DNA of 19,794 nt from Fomitopsis serialis. Taxonomy: Eukaryota; Basidiomycota; Agaricomycetes; Polyporales; Fomitopsidaceae. This document shows positions 1 to 8,546 of the stretch, piece after piece; position 1 is the stretch's first letter; each line of letters starts with the position of its first letter. The position numbers were made by a program, and so were the translations under genes. The notes beneath the pieces are model-generated. The model ran no database searches. It saw only the letters and a program-made list of their open reading frames with translations, and was not told the origin of the DNA. The DNA is taken from positions 1-19,794 of the forward strand of contig NW_025955580.1 in the NCBI RefSeq assembly GCF_022376445.1. Direction: 5' to 3'.

Positions 1-213
1 CGCATCAGGACCATCTGTGCCCCTGAGTCCAGGATGCACGCCGCCCTTCCGACGCCATTGATCAGCGGCCGCAGCTCCCGCAGCGTCAAGGAGTCCCAGT
101 ACCCGCTGTCGAATACGTTCCCTCCGCTAGACAGCTCGGTGGTCCCACGTTCCACACCGCTTCCTCCGCCATGCCGGCGACCTGCACACGTTGCGTCTTG
201 ATCTGCTCGTCAA
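1..213 (-). CDS. start of pol: retropepsin-like aspartic protease (partial, runs off the left edge)
   Basis: In the minus frame whose codons start at coordinates equal to 2 modulo 3, the last residues before the window edge read CILDSGAQMVLM. The DSGAQ codons lie at 29-15. D-[ST]-G-[AS] in a hydrophobic setting is the catalytic motif of retroviral-type aspartic proteases, which cleave the Gag-Pol polyprotein in the particle. Upstream, FDSGYWDSLTLRELRPLINGV resembles the stretch before the protease in fungal Ty3-type elements. This frame is closed by a stop at 212-210. The gag frame is closed by a TAG at 216-214, and the third frame is open between them (EISQEFRKVVDEQI), so at least two frame changes separate gag from the protease. 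The rest of the domain lies outside the window. Confidence 0.6.
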
Positions 214-1915
214 CTACCTTCCGAAACTCCTGGCTGATCTCGGATCTCGCCCCAGCTCGCCTTCTGATCGCTCTCGTACATCATCCGCGGCCAGATCTTC
301 GGCCTTCGCTCGAGGGTCCTTTCCCTCGTTGATCTTCGCCTGGAACGATACTGTGGTTCGGCCGTCCGCCCTTTCCCCTGATCCTTCGCCACCGGGCCTC
401 CTCCGCTCGTTCCGGCTGATACCCCTTTGCTGGGATGCCCGGCGGCTTCCCAACCGCCCGCGCACAGTTCCTCCGCTGGGCTTGCTTCCGCGCGCATCCT
501 CTTCCGCTGGGGGATCCCTAAAAGATACCTTCTTCCCTCCTCCGCGCACTCGAGCCGCCTCCGCCGCTAAGACACGTGCACGTTCCTCTAAGTCCTCGGC
601 GCGCCTGAGTGAGTCCTCTTCCTCGGTCGTCTCCTCGACCGTATATCCTTCGACGATCTCTACAATGTTCGCTCCTAGATGCGGCGGCCCATCCCGAATC
701 TGCCCATCGTTCCCTCCGACGTTCCCTTGCTGCTGCGGCTGCCCTCCATTCCCTCCGCCGCCCAAGTTAGCCATCCTCGCCTCGATAGCGTCGATCAGGA
801 ATCCGCCTCCATACCGCGACACAAAACCCCCATCAGGGAAGCGTATCTTCTGTTCGTCGTCGAGTCTGATCTTCCCCGCACGGAGGTATTCCCCGACTTT
901 CCTACACTCGCGCAGGAAGTGTCCCACCTCGCCGCAGAAGTTGCATGTCCTGGTGCCGAACCCTCCGCCTCCGCTGTACCCTCCGCCTCCGCCGCCATAC
1001 CCTCCGCGCCCAGGTCCTTGAGGCTGATATCCGAAGACCGGTCCTCCTCGACCCGTTCCTCCGCCGTACCCCCGCTATTGTAGTTCGCGCTCGTGTAGGT
1101 TCCTCCGCCATAGTTCCCCGCGCCGTACCCTCCTCCGCTATAATTTCCGGCAGCGTACCCTCCTCCGCGGCCTCCTCCGCTCCCATGCGTCTGCTGGAGT
1201 GCCCCTAGCGCCGCCACAAAGGCTCGGCTCAGGGCTTCCTCCGTCATTGGTTCCTGCTTAACGCCAGATGACCCCCTCCTCCGCCGGCTCCCGCACCGGT
1301 ACCCCCACCTTGGGTGTTGCCTCCGCCGCCGTAACTGACCGCGCTGAGACACTGCTGCGCTGCCCCATGCAGCTGCTCAAGGCTGTACCCCTTCGCGGGG
1401 TCGACCGTAGAGTTGACAATCTCGACCCTCCGACGGATCGCATCCGCCGACTTCGCATCGAATCCGGAGAGGTACTTCTGGTGCACCTGTGACTTCGACA
1501 CCAGCCCTTCCGTCATCAGGTAGCGCGCCACCGGAAGGAACTTCCGATAGAACTCTGCCTCCCCGCTGCGCGTGTCCGTCCCGGCACTCAGCCCGGCCGC
1601 CGCAATTGCGTCCAGATCGGTTTCTAGATACTTGGATGCTCCGTCCGACCCAGGATACAGCTTCACGATCCCTTCCTTGTACTGCTCGAACGTCGGGTTG
1701 TCGGGGACGGTTACAGTGCCCCACAGCTCATGCTGATCGGGGTTCAGGTACCTTTGAGCGTACCGAATCTTCTCCTCGTCGACAGTGATGTTCGCGAGCC
1801 CTAGAAGATCGGAGACGTCCTCGAAGTAACGCGCGAGCGACCGGGGCTGATCATCGAATTTCGGAGCAATGCGATCCCCGCGGACGGGCATACTGCGTGG
1901 CTGGATAGCGGCCAT
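214..1915 (-). pseudogene. gag-like capsid/nucleocapsid protein with CCHC zinc knuckle, frame interrupted
   Basis: The first ATG in the open frame is at 1915 (MAAIQPRSMPVRGDR). The region that follows (APKFDDQPRSLARYFEDV, then a helical capsid-like part up to about 1400) resembles the N-terminal gag domain of basidiomycete gypsy elements. A Gly/Tyr/Asn-rich segment comes next (about 1190-960). The zinc knuckle C-x2-C-x4-H-x4-C (CNFCGEVGHFLREC) is encoded at 945-904; such knuckles bind the element's RNA. The tail is charged and Glu/Arg-rich, ending at 214. The product is not one frame: it moves to the next frame at about 1272-1276 and again at about 1069-1073. Each position is a run of five C on the plus strand (G on the coding strand), and each change equals one missing base. 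This may be a decayed copy or homopolymer base-call error. I treat it as broken as written. Confidence 0.7.
960..1200 (-). repeat. Gly-rich degenerate repeat inside gag
   Basis: The minus strand encodes imperfect units of the type SGGGY-x-AGNY and GGGGY separated by GGA/GGC runs, on both sides of a frame break. On the plus strand this appears as repeated CCTCCGCC words. Gly/Tyr/Asn-rich stretches beside a zinc knuckle usually act as flexible RNA-binding tails. The low complexity also makes this the segment most prone to slippage or base-call error. Confidence 0.6.
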
Positions 1916-2572
1916 TTTAATTTCTGGTTGGGCGGAAGGAGTGCGGAGGAAAGGGGAACGAGCTCGAGACTCGTCGGAGGGAGTAACGGATGAGACGGAG
2001 GAAATTGTCTCCGATATATCGGAGGGAATGGTGAGAGACGGGAATAAAGGGACTACGAGCAGGGGTATGGTTTCGTTGACAGGCGACGACGGGAGTGATG
2101 CGTATATCGAGACGGGTGATTCTGGAAGCGGAACGTTGATTGGATATGGTGAGGGAGGAAGCGGAACTGAGGCCGGCACCGATACAGGGCTGCCCACTGA
2201 CTTGGTCGAGGAGGAGAGCGCGGACGGGGTAGAGTATGCTCGCCGCCGAGGTACGTCTGCTAACGGGATCGACTCGCTCGACGCTGAGCTTCGAGTTGGT
2301 GATGATGCAGGCGCGGAGGTGAGGGTGCTGTCAGCCGGATCGAGGAACGGGTTCTCTCCGTCACTGTCGTCAGCGCGCGGAAGGGGAATGCCGTCTAGCG
2401 CGGGTACCCTGAGCGATGGGTCGTACGGCGAGTCCGGAGAGTGATGTGCGATAGCGAGCTCCTCGAGTAGACTTCTCGTAGGGGTGTGAGGCTCTGAACG
2501 ATAAGGGACGGTAGCGAGAGTTTTCGCTCGGGACCGTGTGATAGGCAGGATGACGTGGCACCCGGGGTTGGG
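1916..2572 (-). other. ATG-less open frame upstream of gag (Ser/Pro-rich leader)
   Basis: The gag frame stays open upstream of its first ATG for about 219 codons, from just after a TGA at 2575-2573 to 1916, with no in-frame ATG. The deduced residues are rich in Ser, Pro and Thr (for example HHSPDSPYDPSLRVP and ESPVSIYASLPSSP) and unlike a folded domain. It may be a gag N-terminal extension using a non-AUG start, a former exon, or an open leader kept free of stops by high GC content. Nothing here shows that it is translated. Confidence 0.4.
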
Positions 2573-2816
2573 TCAACAAGATTTTACCAACGAAATCCCC
2601 CTCGCGGTGGGCTCCAGTTGTGGTGATTGCGAGTCCCCGATGCGTAGACGACGCGGAAGGGAATTCTAGGTATCGGTGAAAACGATGGGCGGGGGTCGTT
2701 GGTGCGAGTTGACGGCTGCGGAAGGAGGGAGCGAGGTCTCTGGTACCTCGCGGAGGAGAGGGAGGTCGAGATGATACGATAAACACCTCCCCTGTCCTGT
2801 CCGTGGGCGTATATCG

Positions 2817-2965
2817 GCCTTCCTAAGCCTGCTGCGCTCGACGATTTTCCTTCCGACAATCCTAAGCCTGTCGCGTCCTTCTTCCTAAGCCTGAGCCTAA
2901 CCCTGACGAGCTTCCTTAGCCTGAAGTTCCTCCTAATACGAGACCTGAAGCCTGAGATTGCCCGT
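2817..2965. repeat. short interspersed CCTAAGCCTG repeats in the element leader
   Basis: The word TCCTAAGCCTG occurs three times with small changes in what follows (near 2821, 2860 and 2883). Two decayed relatives follow (CCTTAGCCTGAAG near 2912, and TCCTAATACG...GAAGCCTGAG near 2930-2955). Spacing is irregular, about 23-40 bases. On the element's sense strand the unit reads CAGGCTTAGGA. The block lies in the presumed leader between the gag frame and the divergent ORF. It could be a protein-binding array or a packaging or priming signal; its function is unknown. Confidence 0.55.
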
Positions 2966-3091
2966 CGCAACCTAGATACGGAGTCCTGAGAGGTAGTGGT
3001 AGGTAACTAACTCCCCCTTCCCTCCGCCCCGTCCTCCTAGCCCCCTTCCGCTGCCTTTCCCACGTCCCTACCTCGCTGGCACCCGCTCCCT

Positions 3092-3161
3092 TCCGCTCCT
3101 ACTCCTTCCGCGCCCTAGGGCCTCCCTCCGCTCCTACTCCTTCCGCACCCTTAGGTCTCCC
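3092..3161. repeat. two tandem 35-base units, pyrimidine-rich
   Basis: Two adjacent 35-base units begin with the same 20 bases, TCCGCTCCTACTCCTTCCGC (3092 and 3127); the remaining 15 bases match at 11 positions. They sit in a strongly CT-rich stretch (3005-3205) directly upstream of the plus-strand ORF at 3217. CT-rich tracts are common in fungal promoters, so this may be the promoter of that ORF. That role is inferred from position only. Confidence 0.6.
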
Positions 3162-3216
3162 TCCGCCGTCCCTGCCCCCTCTTCCGTTCGCCAGCCCACC
3201 GTCGTTGGAGTCCTCG

Positions 3217-4008
3217 ATGCCCGCTGACATCCCGCCCAACCCCTCGACCATTGTCTACACCACCCGTTTCTATCGCCTCGTCGACCTCCTTCGGGACGAG
3301 CGAGTGGTAGAGCCCCGTCTGAACCCTGATAGCGACCTGGAGTGGCTCGCCTGGGCTCATGGCGCCCGATGGCTAATCGTACGTGCCTTCTTCCGCCTCG
3401 TCCTCCATGTCTCGCCAACCTTCCTTCGCTCCACACAGCGGATGCTCTTCGATTCTCGGTCTCGCGCGGTCGCCCACGGCGATGCTTCCCTTCCGCTCGT
3501 CCGCCGATACTCCGACGTGCAGGACCTGATCGAATACCTCGACCAGGTGTTCCTGACTCTCCCGTCTCAGCACAGCTACGTGGGCGAGCCCTACCCGTTG
3601 ATCGCCTGGGCTCCAAACCGTGTCACCGCCGAGCAATCCGACGCTGAGCTCGGCCGCCCGCTCCTTCCGGTTCGGTACCTGGAGCGTCCCATGCAGTTAT
3701 CTTCCTTCCGCGCCTCTTCCGACAGCCTCGATGGTCTATTGACCCGGTTCCAAGGCCTCCTGGACGAGTGCCGCACCGCTAATCGTGACGCTCGTTCCGA
3801 GGCTGTCCGTATCGCCCGGGGCCTGAGTTCGGTTGAGACCAGCGTCCGGGACTTGCACGCTCGCTTATCGGAAGGAGTGTACGTTCCCGATGGTTATTCG
3901 GGGATACCGCGTCGCTTGCAGTTCGCGCACCCTCGGGACGTCGAGGCGATGGAGGAGGGAGAGGTCGAGGATGAGGTGGCGGAGGAGCCTGCCGTTCGTG
4001 TACAGTAG
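3217..4008 (+). CDS. unrecognised ORF divergent from gag, probably with one intron
   Basis: The ATG at 3217 opens a 263-codon frame ending at TAG 4006-4008. I do not recognise the family. The middle (RRYSDVQDLIEYLDQVF and PYPLIAWAPNRV) looks like folded protein. Residues about 170-220 are heptad-like (LDGLLTRFQGLLDECRTANRD, VETSVRDLHARL) and may form a coiled coil; the C-terminus is acidic. Bases 3379-3438 have the form of a 60-base intron (GTACGT...CCACACAG) whose removal keeps the frame, joining ATC to CGG and giving about 243 residues. The ORF shares the heavy CTTCCG/CTCCG word use of gag, which suggests it belongs to the same element. It could instead be a host gene beside the insertion. 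Confidence 0.55.
   Translation: MPADIPPNPSTIVYTTRFYRLVDLLRDERVVEPRLNPDSDLEWLAWAHGARWLIVRAFFRLVLHVSPTFLRSTQRMLFDSRSRAVAHGDASLPLVRRYSDVQDLIEYLDQVFLTLPSQHSYVGEPYPLIAWAPNRVTAEQSDAELGRPLLPVRYLERPMQLSSFRASSDSLDGLLTRFQGLLDECRTANRDARSEAVRIARGLSSVETSVRDLHARLSEGVYVPDGYSGIPRRLQFAHPRDVEAMEEGEVEDEVAEEPAVRVQ
3379..3438 (+). other. candidate 60-base intron within the divergent ORF
   Basis: The segment starts with the strong donor GTACGT, has a pyrimidine-rich interior and ends CCACACAG. Its length matches the other introns modelled here (44-61 bases). It is a multiple of three with no stop codon, so both the spliced and unspliced frames are open and sequence alone cannot decide. Confidence 0.45.
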
Positions 4009-4301
4009 CCTCCGCATGCGTCGTGTGTTAATGTTACCGCGCTCCTCTTTTTCTTGCTTTGACCGTGTGTGCGTTGTGTTGAGGCTCGCGCCGGGGCTCC
4101 CATGTGGGCCTACCCCACAGCGTACGTCGTGTGTTGCTGGATTGACCATCGCTAAATGCTAACGCTCACCCTTAGGATGCAGCGGCGGACGATCGACTGA
4201 CGAACAGATGTTTGACGAGACCAGATACACGAACACGTTTGGTGAAATGCGCCTCGCTGGTATCCCGTATGCTCTTGTTCTCGTTACGGCTATTTAGGAT
4301 G

Positions 4302-4410
4302 CTTTCGTAAGCTATGGACTTCGAGATTGTGATACGGACTTACTCGCTGTGTTGTACGATACGCTGGTGCGCCGGATAGCAAGGAGCTGACTACGAATGA
4401 TGAGTTACTG
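4302..4410 (-). repeat. dispersed repeat, copy A (inverted relative to copy B)
   Basis: The reverse complement of this segment aligns with 6731-6847. Shared blocks in the same order are CAGTA, a TCGT(A/G)G block, GCTATCCGG, GTAAG(T/C)CCGTATCA(C/A)AATCT and AGCTTAC(G/A)AAAG. By eye, identity is about 70 percent with small gaps. Weaker similarity continues upstream to about 4520, including CATC(G/A)TGTAT(T/C)AT. Even the short translations agree (VSPYHNL against VSPYQNL). Two inverted copies 2.3 kb apart could be terminal inverted repeats, a pair of solo LTRs, or two insertions of one family. Confidence 0.6.
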
Positions 4411-5103
4411 TCCAATGTCTGTGTCTCCTTGTGTATTACTTCGTTCCGTACGAATTTGCCTCCCATACGTCTGCTTCGGATTTGACTGTGTTCACGCACT
4501 AATATAATACACGATGTTTTGTCCAGGAGATTGCGACAAGCAAGAGGGGATAAGGGGTCAAAATCATATCACAGTACTGGACATAGTTCACGATGACAGT
4601 TGCATATACCACGACGCCGCGTCCACGAGCCGATACCCGCAGAATAGTCTGTACATCACTCTTGAAATGGTAGCATTCGTGATACGCCCCAGCTGACGGT
4701 CCTGCTTCTGACATGCTGTACAGTAGCTGTCAGCACTATATGGAGTTCGATTGTATTAGGACATTCCGTATCCCATTTCTCAGTCAACGCAGCCTCCCGC
4801 TTTCACATGCCTTCCGTCTCTCGGCAATAGCCTCTCATGCGGCGAGCCCTCCCGTCTTCCCTGGTATTCATGTCTGCACGCCCGGAAGAAGGGCGCCACT
4901 ATCGAGCGTGCACTTGAGCTGAAGAGGCGGATGCTGGACGGTGATTTGGCAGTCAACGATGGAGCTTGTAGTGAAAAGAACAGTCGGAGACGATTGTAAG
5001 TCATAGAGACCACGATAACTCGAGACAGGCGAGACAAGACGTACCACCGGCAGGAGACCTCAGCTGAGAAACGTGATGATGGCTCAAGCTGTCCGCGGGG
5101 AGT

Positions 5104-5137
5104 CACCCGAGACTTTGGCTACCCAAAGTCACGGGTG
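5104..5137. repeat. 15-bp hairpin with 4-base loop
   Basis: CACCCGAGACTTTGG at 5104-5118 is followed by the loop CTAC and then CCAAAGTCACGGGTG at 5123-5137. The arms are complementary at 14 of 15 positions. It lies in the gene-free stretch between the inverted repeat copies. No flanking T run suggests a terminator. It may be the end of a small foldback element. Confidence 0.6.
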
Positions 5138-6730
5138 TCATCAAAGTATATGCACATAACGTCGAGGACTGCGCTTGGTCAGTTAAATAACACGTACTGC
5201 CCTGTCCTGTCACTTTGAGGTTTCTTATGAGAGATCCTCGCCCCTCTCAAGGAATGGACACCGTTGACTTGCTATCATCGCATCCGTTTGGTACCTACTT
5301 CCAGGCAAACAGAGAGCAGAGTATCAGTTAGCAGATCTTTCCAGCCCGAATCGTATGCGTGAGCCGAGCCCGACTGCGATATACAGTACTTAAAGTTACA
5401 ATCCGGAGGCGTAAGTTGCACCGGCCGCTGACGGCAAATCAGCCTAGCCTAGCGCCCCGTCGAGCATAATTGTGCTCCCGTGGCGGAGACCTGTTCCTTC
5501 GTCGGATCGTCCGACCCAGATGATGTGTGCAAAGCTCAGCTTGCGACTGAGAGTGCGTACTTACAGTGATGTACACTGGGCTGCCAGTGACTCTGAGTCG
5601 CCTCGGCGGGAGGGCGAGAGCCACGTGCACCGTGTCGAGGAGGAGGCGCCGGTCGACCGACGCCGCTTGGCTGCCGCCCGCGACGGGGCTCGGTGAGCTG
5701 CAATGCAACGCCTCGAAGTCACACTCAATCTCGGTCGGAATTTTACCTCGCGCGTCCAGAAATCGACCTTGAAGGACACTAAATTACTGTTGTCTGCCGA
5801 GACTCAAACATCGCGCGAATGCGATGTTAGGACGGTACGGTGGGCATCCACTCAAAGAGACGAAGCTCGCTGACGGTGTGCCTGAAGACGACAGGTCAGG
5901 ACAACGTACATCGTTCTCGCTGGATTCAAAAAACTGAATTGTATCCGCACGCATATACTAGGATGGGATCGCTGAGCTCGCATGACCGAATCGCAGGTGC
6001 AGACGTACGACCCGGGCGTGACAACCACCTTATCTATTAGTTTGGGTTTATGCTGCCGGTACGTCTCATCCTACCCGTACATAATGAGCGTGCTTTTCAT
6101 GGCTCCTTGGATAGTATTACCCTACTCTGCGCCTCATCCCGCGCTGTTAACTCAGCTCACTCGGCGCCCGCCCGGCACTCGTGTCGTTGATCTCGAGCAG
6201 GTTCGAGATTGACAATCGCGTCAAGCTGTCTCGTCCCGAGGAAAGCAGGCCTTTGACAAGCTTATAGGTACGAACGCCGGAGGGGACCGTCGGGCTCCTG
6301 GAGGCTGGGTGGCAAGTCATGACCGAGAGGCGCGAGAGAGATGCGATTTTGGCGACGAAGTGTATGTACCTGCCTCTTTGTGCAGTGGCATCGTATTTTG
6401 TCTGACTCGCGATCGGTCCCTCTAGGCGACTGATTACGCAGCAGTATCCTCGAGATGGCGCGAGCGAGCATGACCTCTTCATGAGCGTCACAAGAGATAT
6501 CTCAAGGACGCGTCTATTAACGGCTCTACCTCTCATTCTTGGTACAACTGTTGTAACACTTACGGACCTCTAGAGTTGGCGTCTCCGCTCACAGCAATGG
6601 TGTTCAAGGAAGCATCATGTATCATTCTCGTGCATCACTGCTACACCTATCCGATCTGAATCGAACTCGAGCGTATGCAAAGAGACCCGAATTCAAGTAT
6701 GGTGAGACTGAATTCGACGCGATCATTTAA

Positions 6731-6847
6731 CAGTATCATTTTGCTCGTGGCTAGATTCTGGCTATCCGGTCGCATACAGGCAGATCTTACAATACAAGAT
6801 GTAAGCCCGTATCAAAATCTCCGAGCAATACAGCTTACAAAGTCGCC
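6731..6847 (+). repeat. dispersed repeat, copy B
   Basis: This is the plus-strand partner of the copy at 4302-4410. Similarity is strongest from GCTATCCGG through GTAAGCCCGTATCA to AGCTTACAAAG, and weaker leftward to about 6612 (CATCATGTATCATT). No target-site duplication or TG...CA ends could be fixed by eye, so the class of element stays open. Confidence 0.6.
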
Positions 6848-7147
6848 ACAAACATCTGAGACAGAAATAGGAACGGACGAGCAGGTCAAGGAAGTTCTCC
6901 AAGTATCCGGAGAGAAGTTTGTCCACTGGTACCTTATCCCTTTCATTTAGGTGTGCTTTCAGCGATGATCTATGGAGCAATGCGCAACGTACACATCGAC
7001 ACAGTCGTTCTACATGGTCGGGATCATCTGCTACTCTGCTCCTGGCTGCCCCCGTCCGAATGCGACTTCGGCTGAGCAGACGTCTGCACCTGGACGCATT
7101 CGGCGGCGATCGTCACTGATATCGCGTCCTTGACGCCATCCTATATC

Positions 7148-7227
7148 CTCGGTCGCGGGAAACGCGGTCTATCTGGTGGACTACGCTAAAATCATAGCGT
7201 AGTCTACAGATAGTTCGCGCCTCCGAG
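7148..7227. repeat. 80-base imperfect inverted repeat (stem-loop)
   Basis: The inner arms, 7169-7188 (CTATCTGGTGGACTACGCTA) and 7195-7213 (TAGCGTAGTCTACAGATAG), pair over 18 positions with one bulge and one mismatch around the loop AAATCA. Pairing resumes outward, with CTCGG at 7148 against CCGAG at 7223, interrupted by an asymmetric bulge of about 8 bases. The size and shape would suit a foldback transposon remnant or a hairpin RNA precursor. No gene lies near enough to suggest a terminator role. Confidence 0.6.
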
Positions 7228-8450
7228 CCCACCATGAACTTCGGTAAGCGTGACATCACAATGCTTTCCAAACAGGCGCGGCATTTTGCAGCGCTCCAGC
7301 GAATCGTGCGGAGAGGTTGTTCATAGTAGTCGGTCGAGATCTCTCTTTAGAGCTGTACTGATCTGAGCAGCCCGAGGACATTCATGACAACACCCCATTT
7401 GCTATAACCTCGATCGCAGCAGTCGACCACAGCATTGTCCCAGTGCCAGTATGACGCGTACTCGAATGTAGCTGTCGGATACACACAGTATGTTGAACAG
7501 TTCAACGTGGTCAATTATTGATCGTGACATTTCCATCATCCAGGGCAAGTTTGGAAGGCGACATACCGAGATGCGAGATGCGAGACTTGGTCTGTGTACC
7601 AAGACGCGAGCCTCGATGTCAGAGAGCTGCCCGCGAACGTACATTATCAATGGTTCTTCGATGCATCGCCAACTTGGTATATGCCTGACTTCCCCGATTC
7701 CTTACAGATTCGAAGTATTACAGTTCGGATAAACGCATATAGTCTAAGTACCTCAGTGTCGAAATATGTGTCATATAGTACTGTGAGTGGTCACTAGCCG
7801 ATCTGTGTTGTAGGAACGTCACTCACGTATACATCTGCGTGTTCTCCCGTATTCAAGCAGCCCATCGCAAGACCTCTGTGGCTACGCGGTTTGAGTAAGA
7901 TACCGTAGCCAATTCCTCTCAGGATCGAAGGCCGCGAATGAAAGTACAAGGTGGCACGACACATAGAGGGCACTCTGCGGGATCGACTGGAGTGGCTGTT
8001 TTGTGGTGGCTATGTGAGCCGCTATGCAGGCCGGTCGCTGTAAACGTGAGTGAACGTCAAATACAATGTCTAATCACTTAGAAGTTGAGCAGACTGTTCT
8101 TCGCTCTTGCTGGTTTGGTGTCAATCCTTATTATTCTGGCGCGACATATGTCATTCACCACCGTTGTCAGAATGGCCATCATCAGGAGCGTCAGCCACAA
8201 ACCTCGCTCGAAGGCAGCTTGGATCGAATACAACCGTACACCTCTACGCATCGAGGCTGTGTAGTTGATTGCTGACGCTCGGGGTCGCTCAAGGCAACTT
8301 CATATCCAGAGCAGACGGGAGCCTCGGTGTGGCGAGGATTGAAATGACGAGAGGGCCCCGCGCGATGTGACACGGTCACGCGACGTGTGGCCTCAGGACG
8401 TGCTGGATTTCGCGCGCCACATTCAGACCCAGTCCCCTGGTGGCCCGCCC

Positions 8451-8458
8451 TTAATAAG
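8451..8458 (+). promoter_or_regulatory. TATA-like element upstream of the zinc-finger gene
   Basis: TTAATAAG lies about 90 bases upstream of the ATG at 8547, in an otherwise pyrimidine-rich leader. Position and A/T content fit a fungal core promoter. The match to TATAAA is imperfect and no transcript data are available. Confidence 0.3.
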
Positions 8459-8546
8459 CCCTCCGTACGCGTGGCTGTTCCTCACTCTCCGACCACCACT
8501 TACTATCCCTCCGAACTGCGAAGTCGCCCCCTCATACAAAGCAACA

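Larger units (their letters stand above)
1..2970 (-). mobile_element. 5' portion of a Ty3/gypsy-like LTR retrotransposon (leader, gag, start of pol), truncated by the window edge
   Basis: Reading the minus strand from about 2970 down to 1 gives a repeat-bearing leader, a gag-like frame with a CCHC zinc knuckle, and then a retropepsin-like DSG motif. This gag-then-protease order is that of LTR retrotransposons. Reverse transcriptase, RNase H, integrase and the 3' LTR would lie left of base 1 and are not visible, so the Ty3/gypsy assignment rests on the gag style and the protease motif. I could not define a 5' LTR because the second LTR needed for comparison is outside the window. The right limit given is therefore only the end of the recognisable leader; the element may extend past 4008 if the divergent ORF belongs to it. 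Confidence 0.75.
4009..8546. other. 4.5 kb without a supportable gene; degenerate repeats and hairpins
   Basis: Open frames in this stretch are short, unrelated to known domains, overlapping on several strands and mostly without splice support. Composition is less GC-rich than the flanks and lacks their CTTCCG bias. It holds an inverted repeat pair (4302-4410 and 6731-6847), a 34-base hairpin (5104-5137) and an 80-base imperfect hairpin (7148-7227). A minus-strand segment at about 5708-5570 reads LLLDTVHVALALPP and is followed by a GTAAGT donor-like site. This could be a scrap of a decayed membrane-protein gene, but the support is weak. The picture is of old, eroded repeat DNA. Confidence 0.6.

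Noticed and set aside
191..1021. Plus-strand open frame of 276 codons over gag
   Set aside because: Pro/Ser/Arg-rich antisense shadow of the gag and zinc-knuckle coding sequence.
1265..1280. Programmed -1 ribosomal frameshift in gag
   Set aside because: The G run does not fit the X-XXY-YYZ slippery pattern, and the same kind of shift recurs in unrelated host genes, so a missing base is more likely.
1869..2444. Plus-strand open frame of 191 codons
   Set aside because: Antisense of the open Ser/Pro-rich gag leader; no ATG context or domain supports it.
4172..7118. Short direct similarity between 4175-4200 and 7092-7118 (CGGCGG...GATCG...ACTGA)
   Set aside because: Only about 18 bases with gaps, too little to call a repeat or attachment site.
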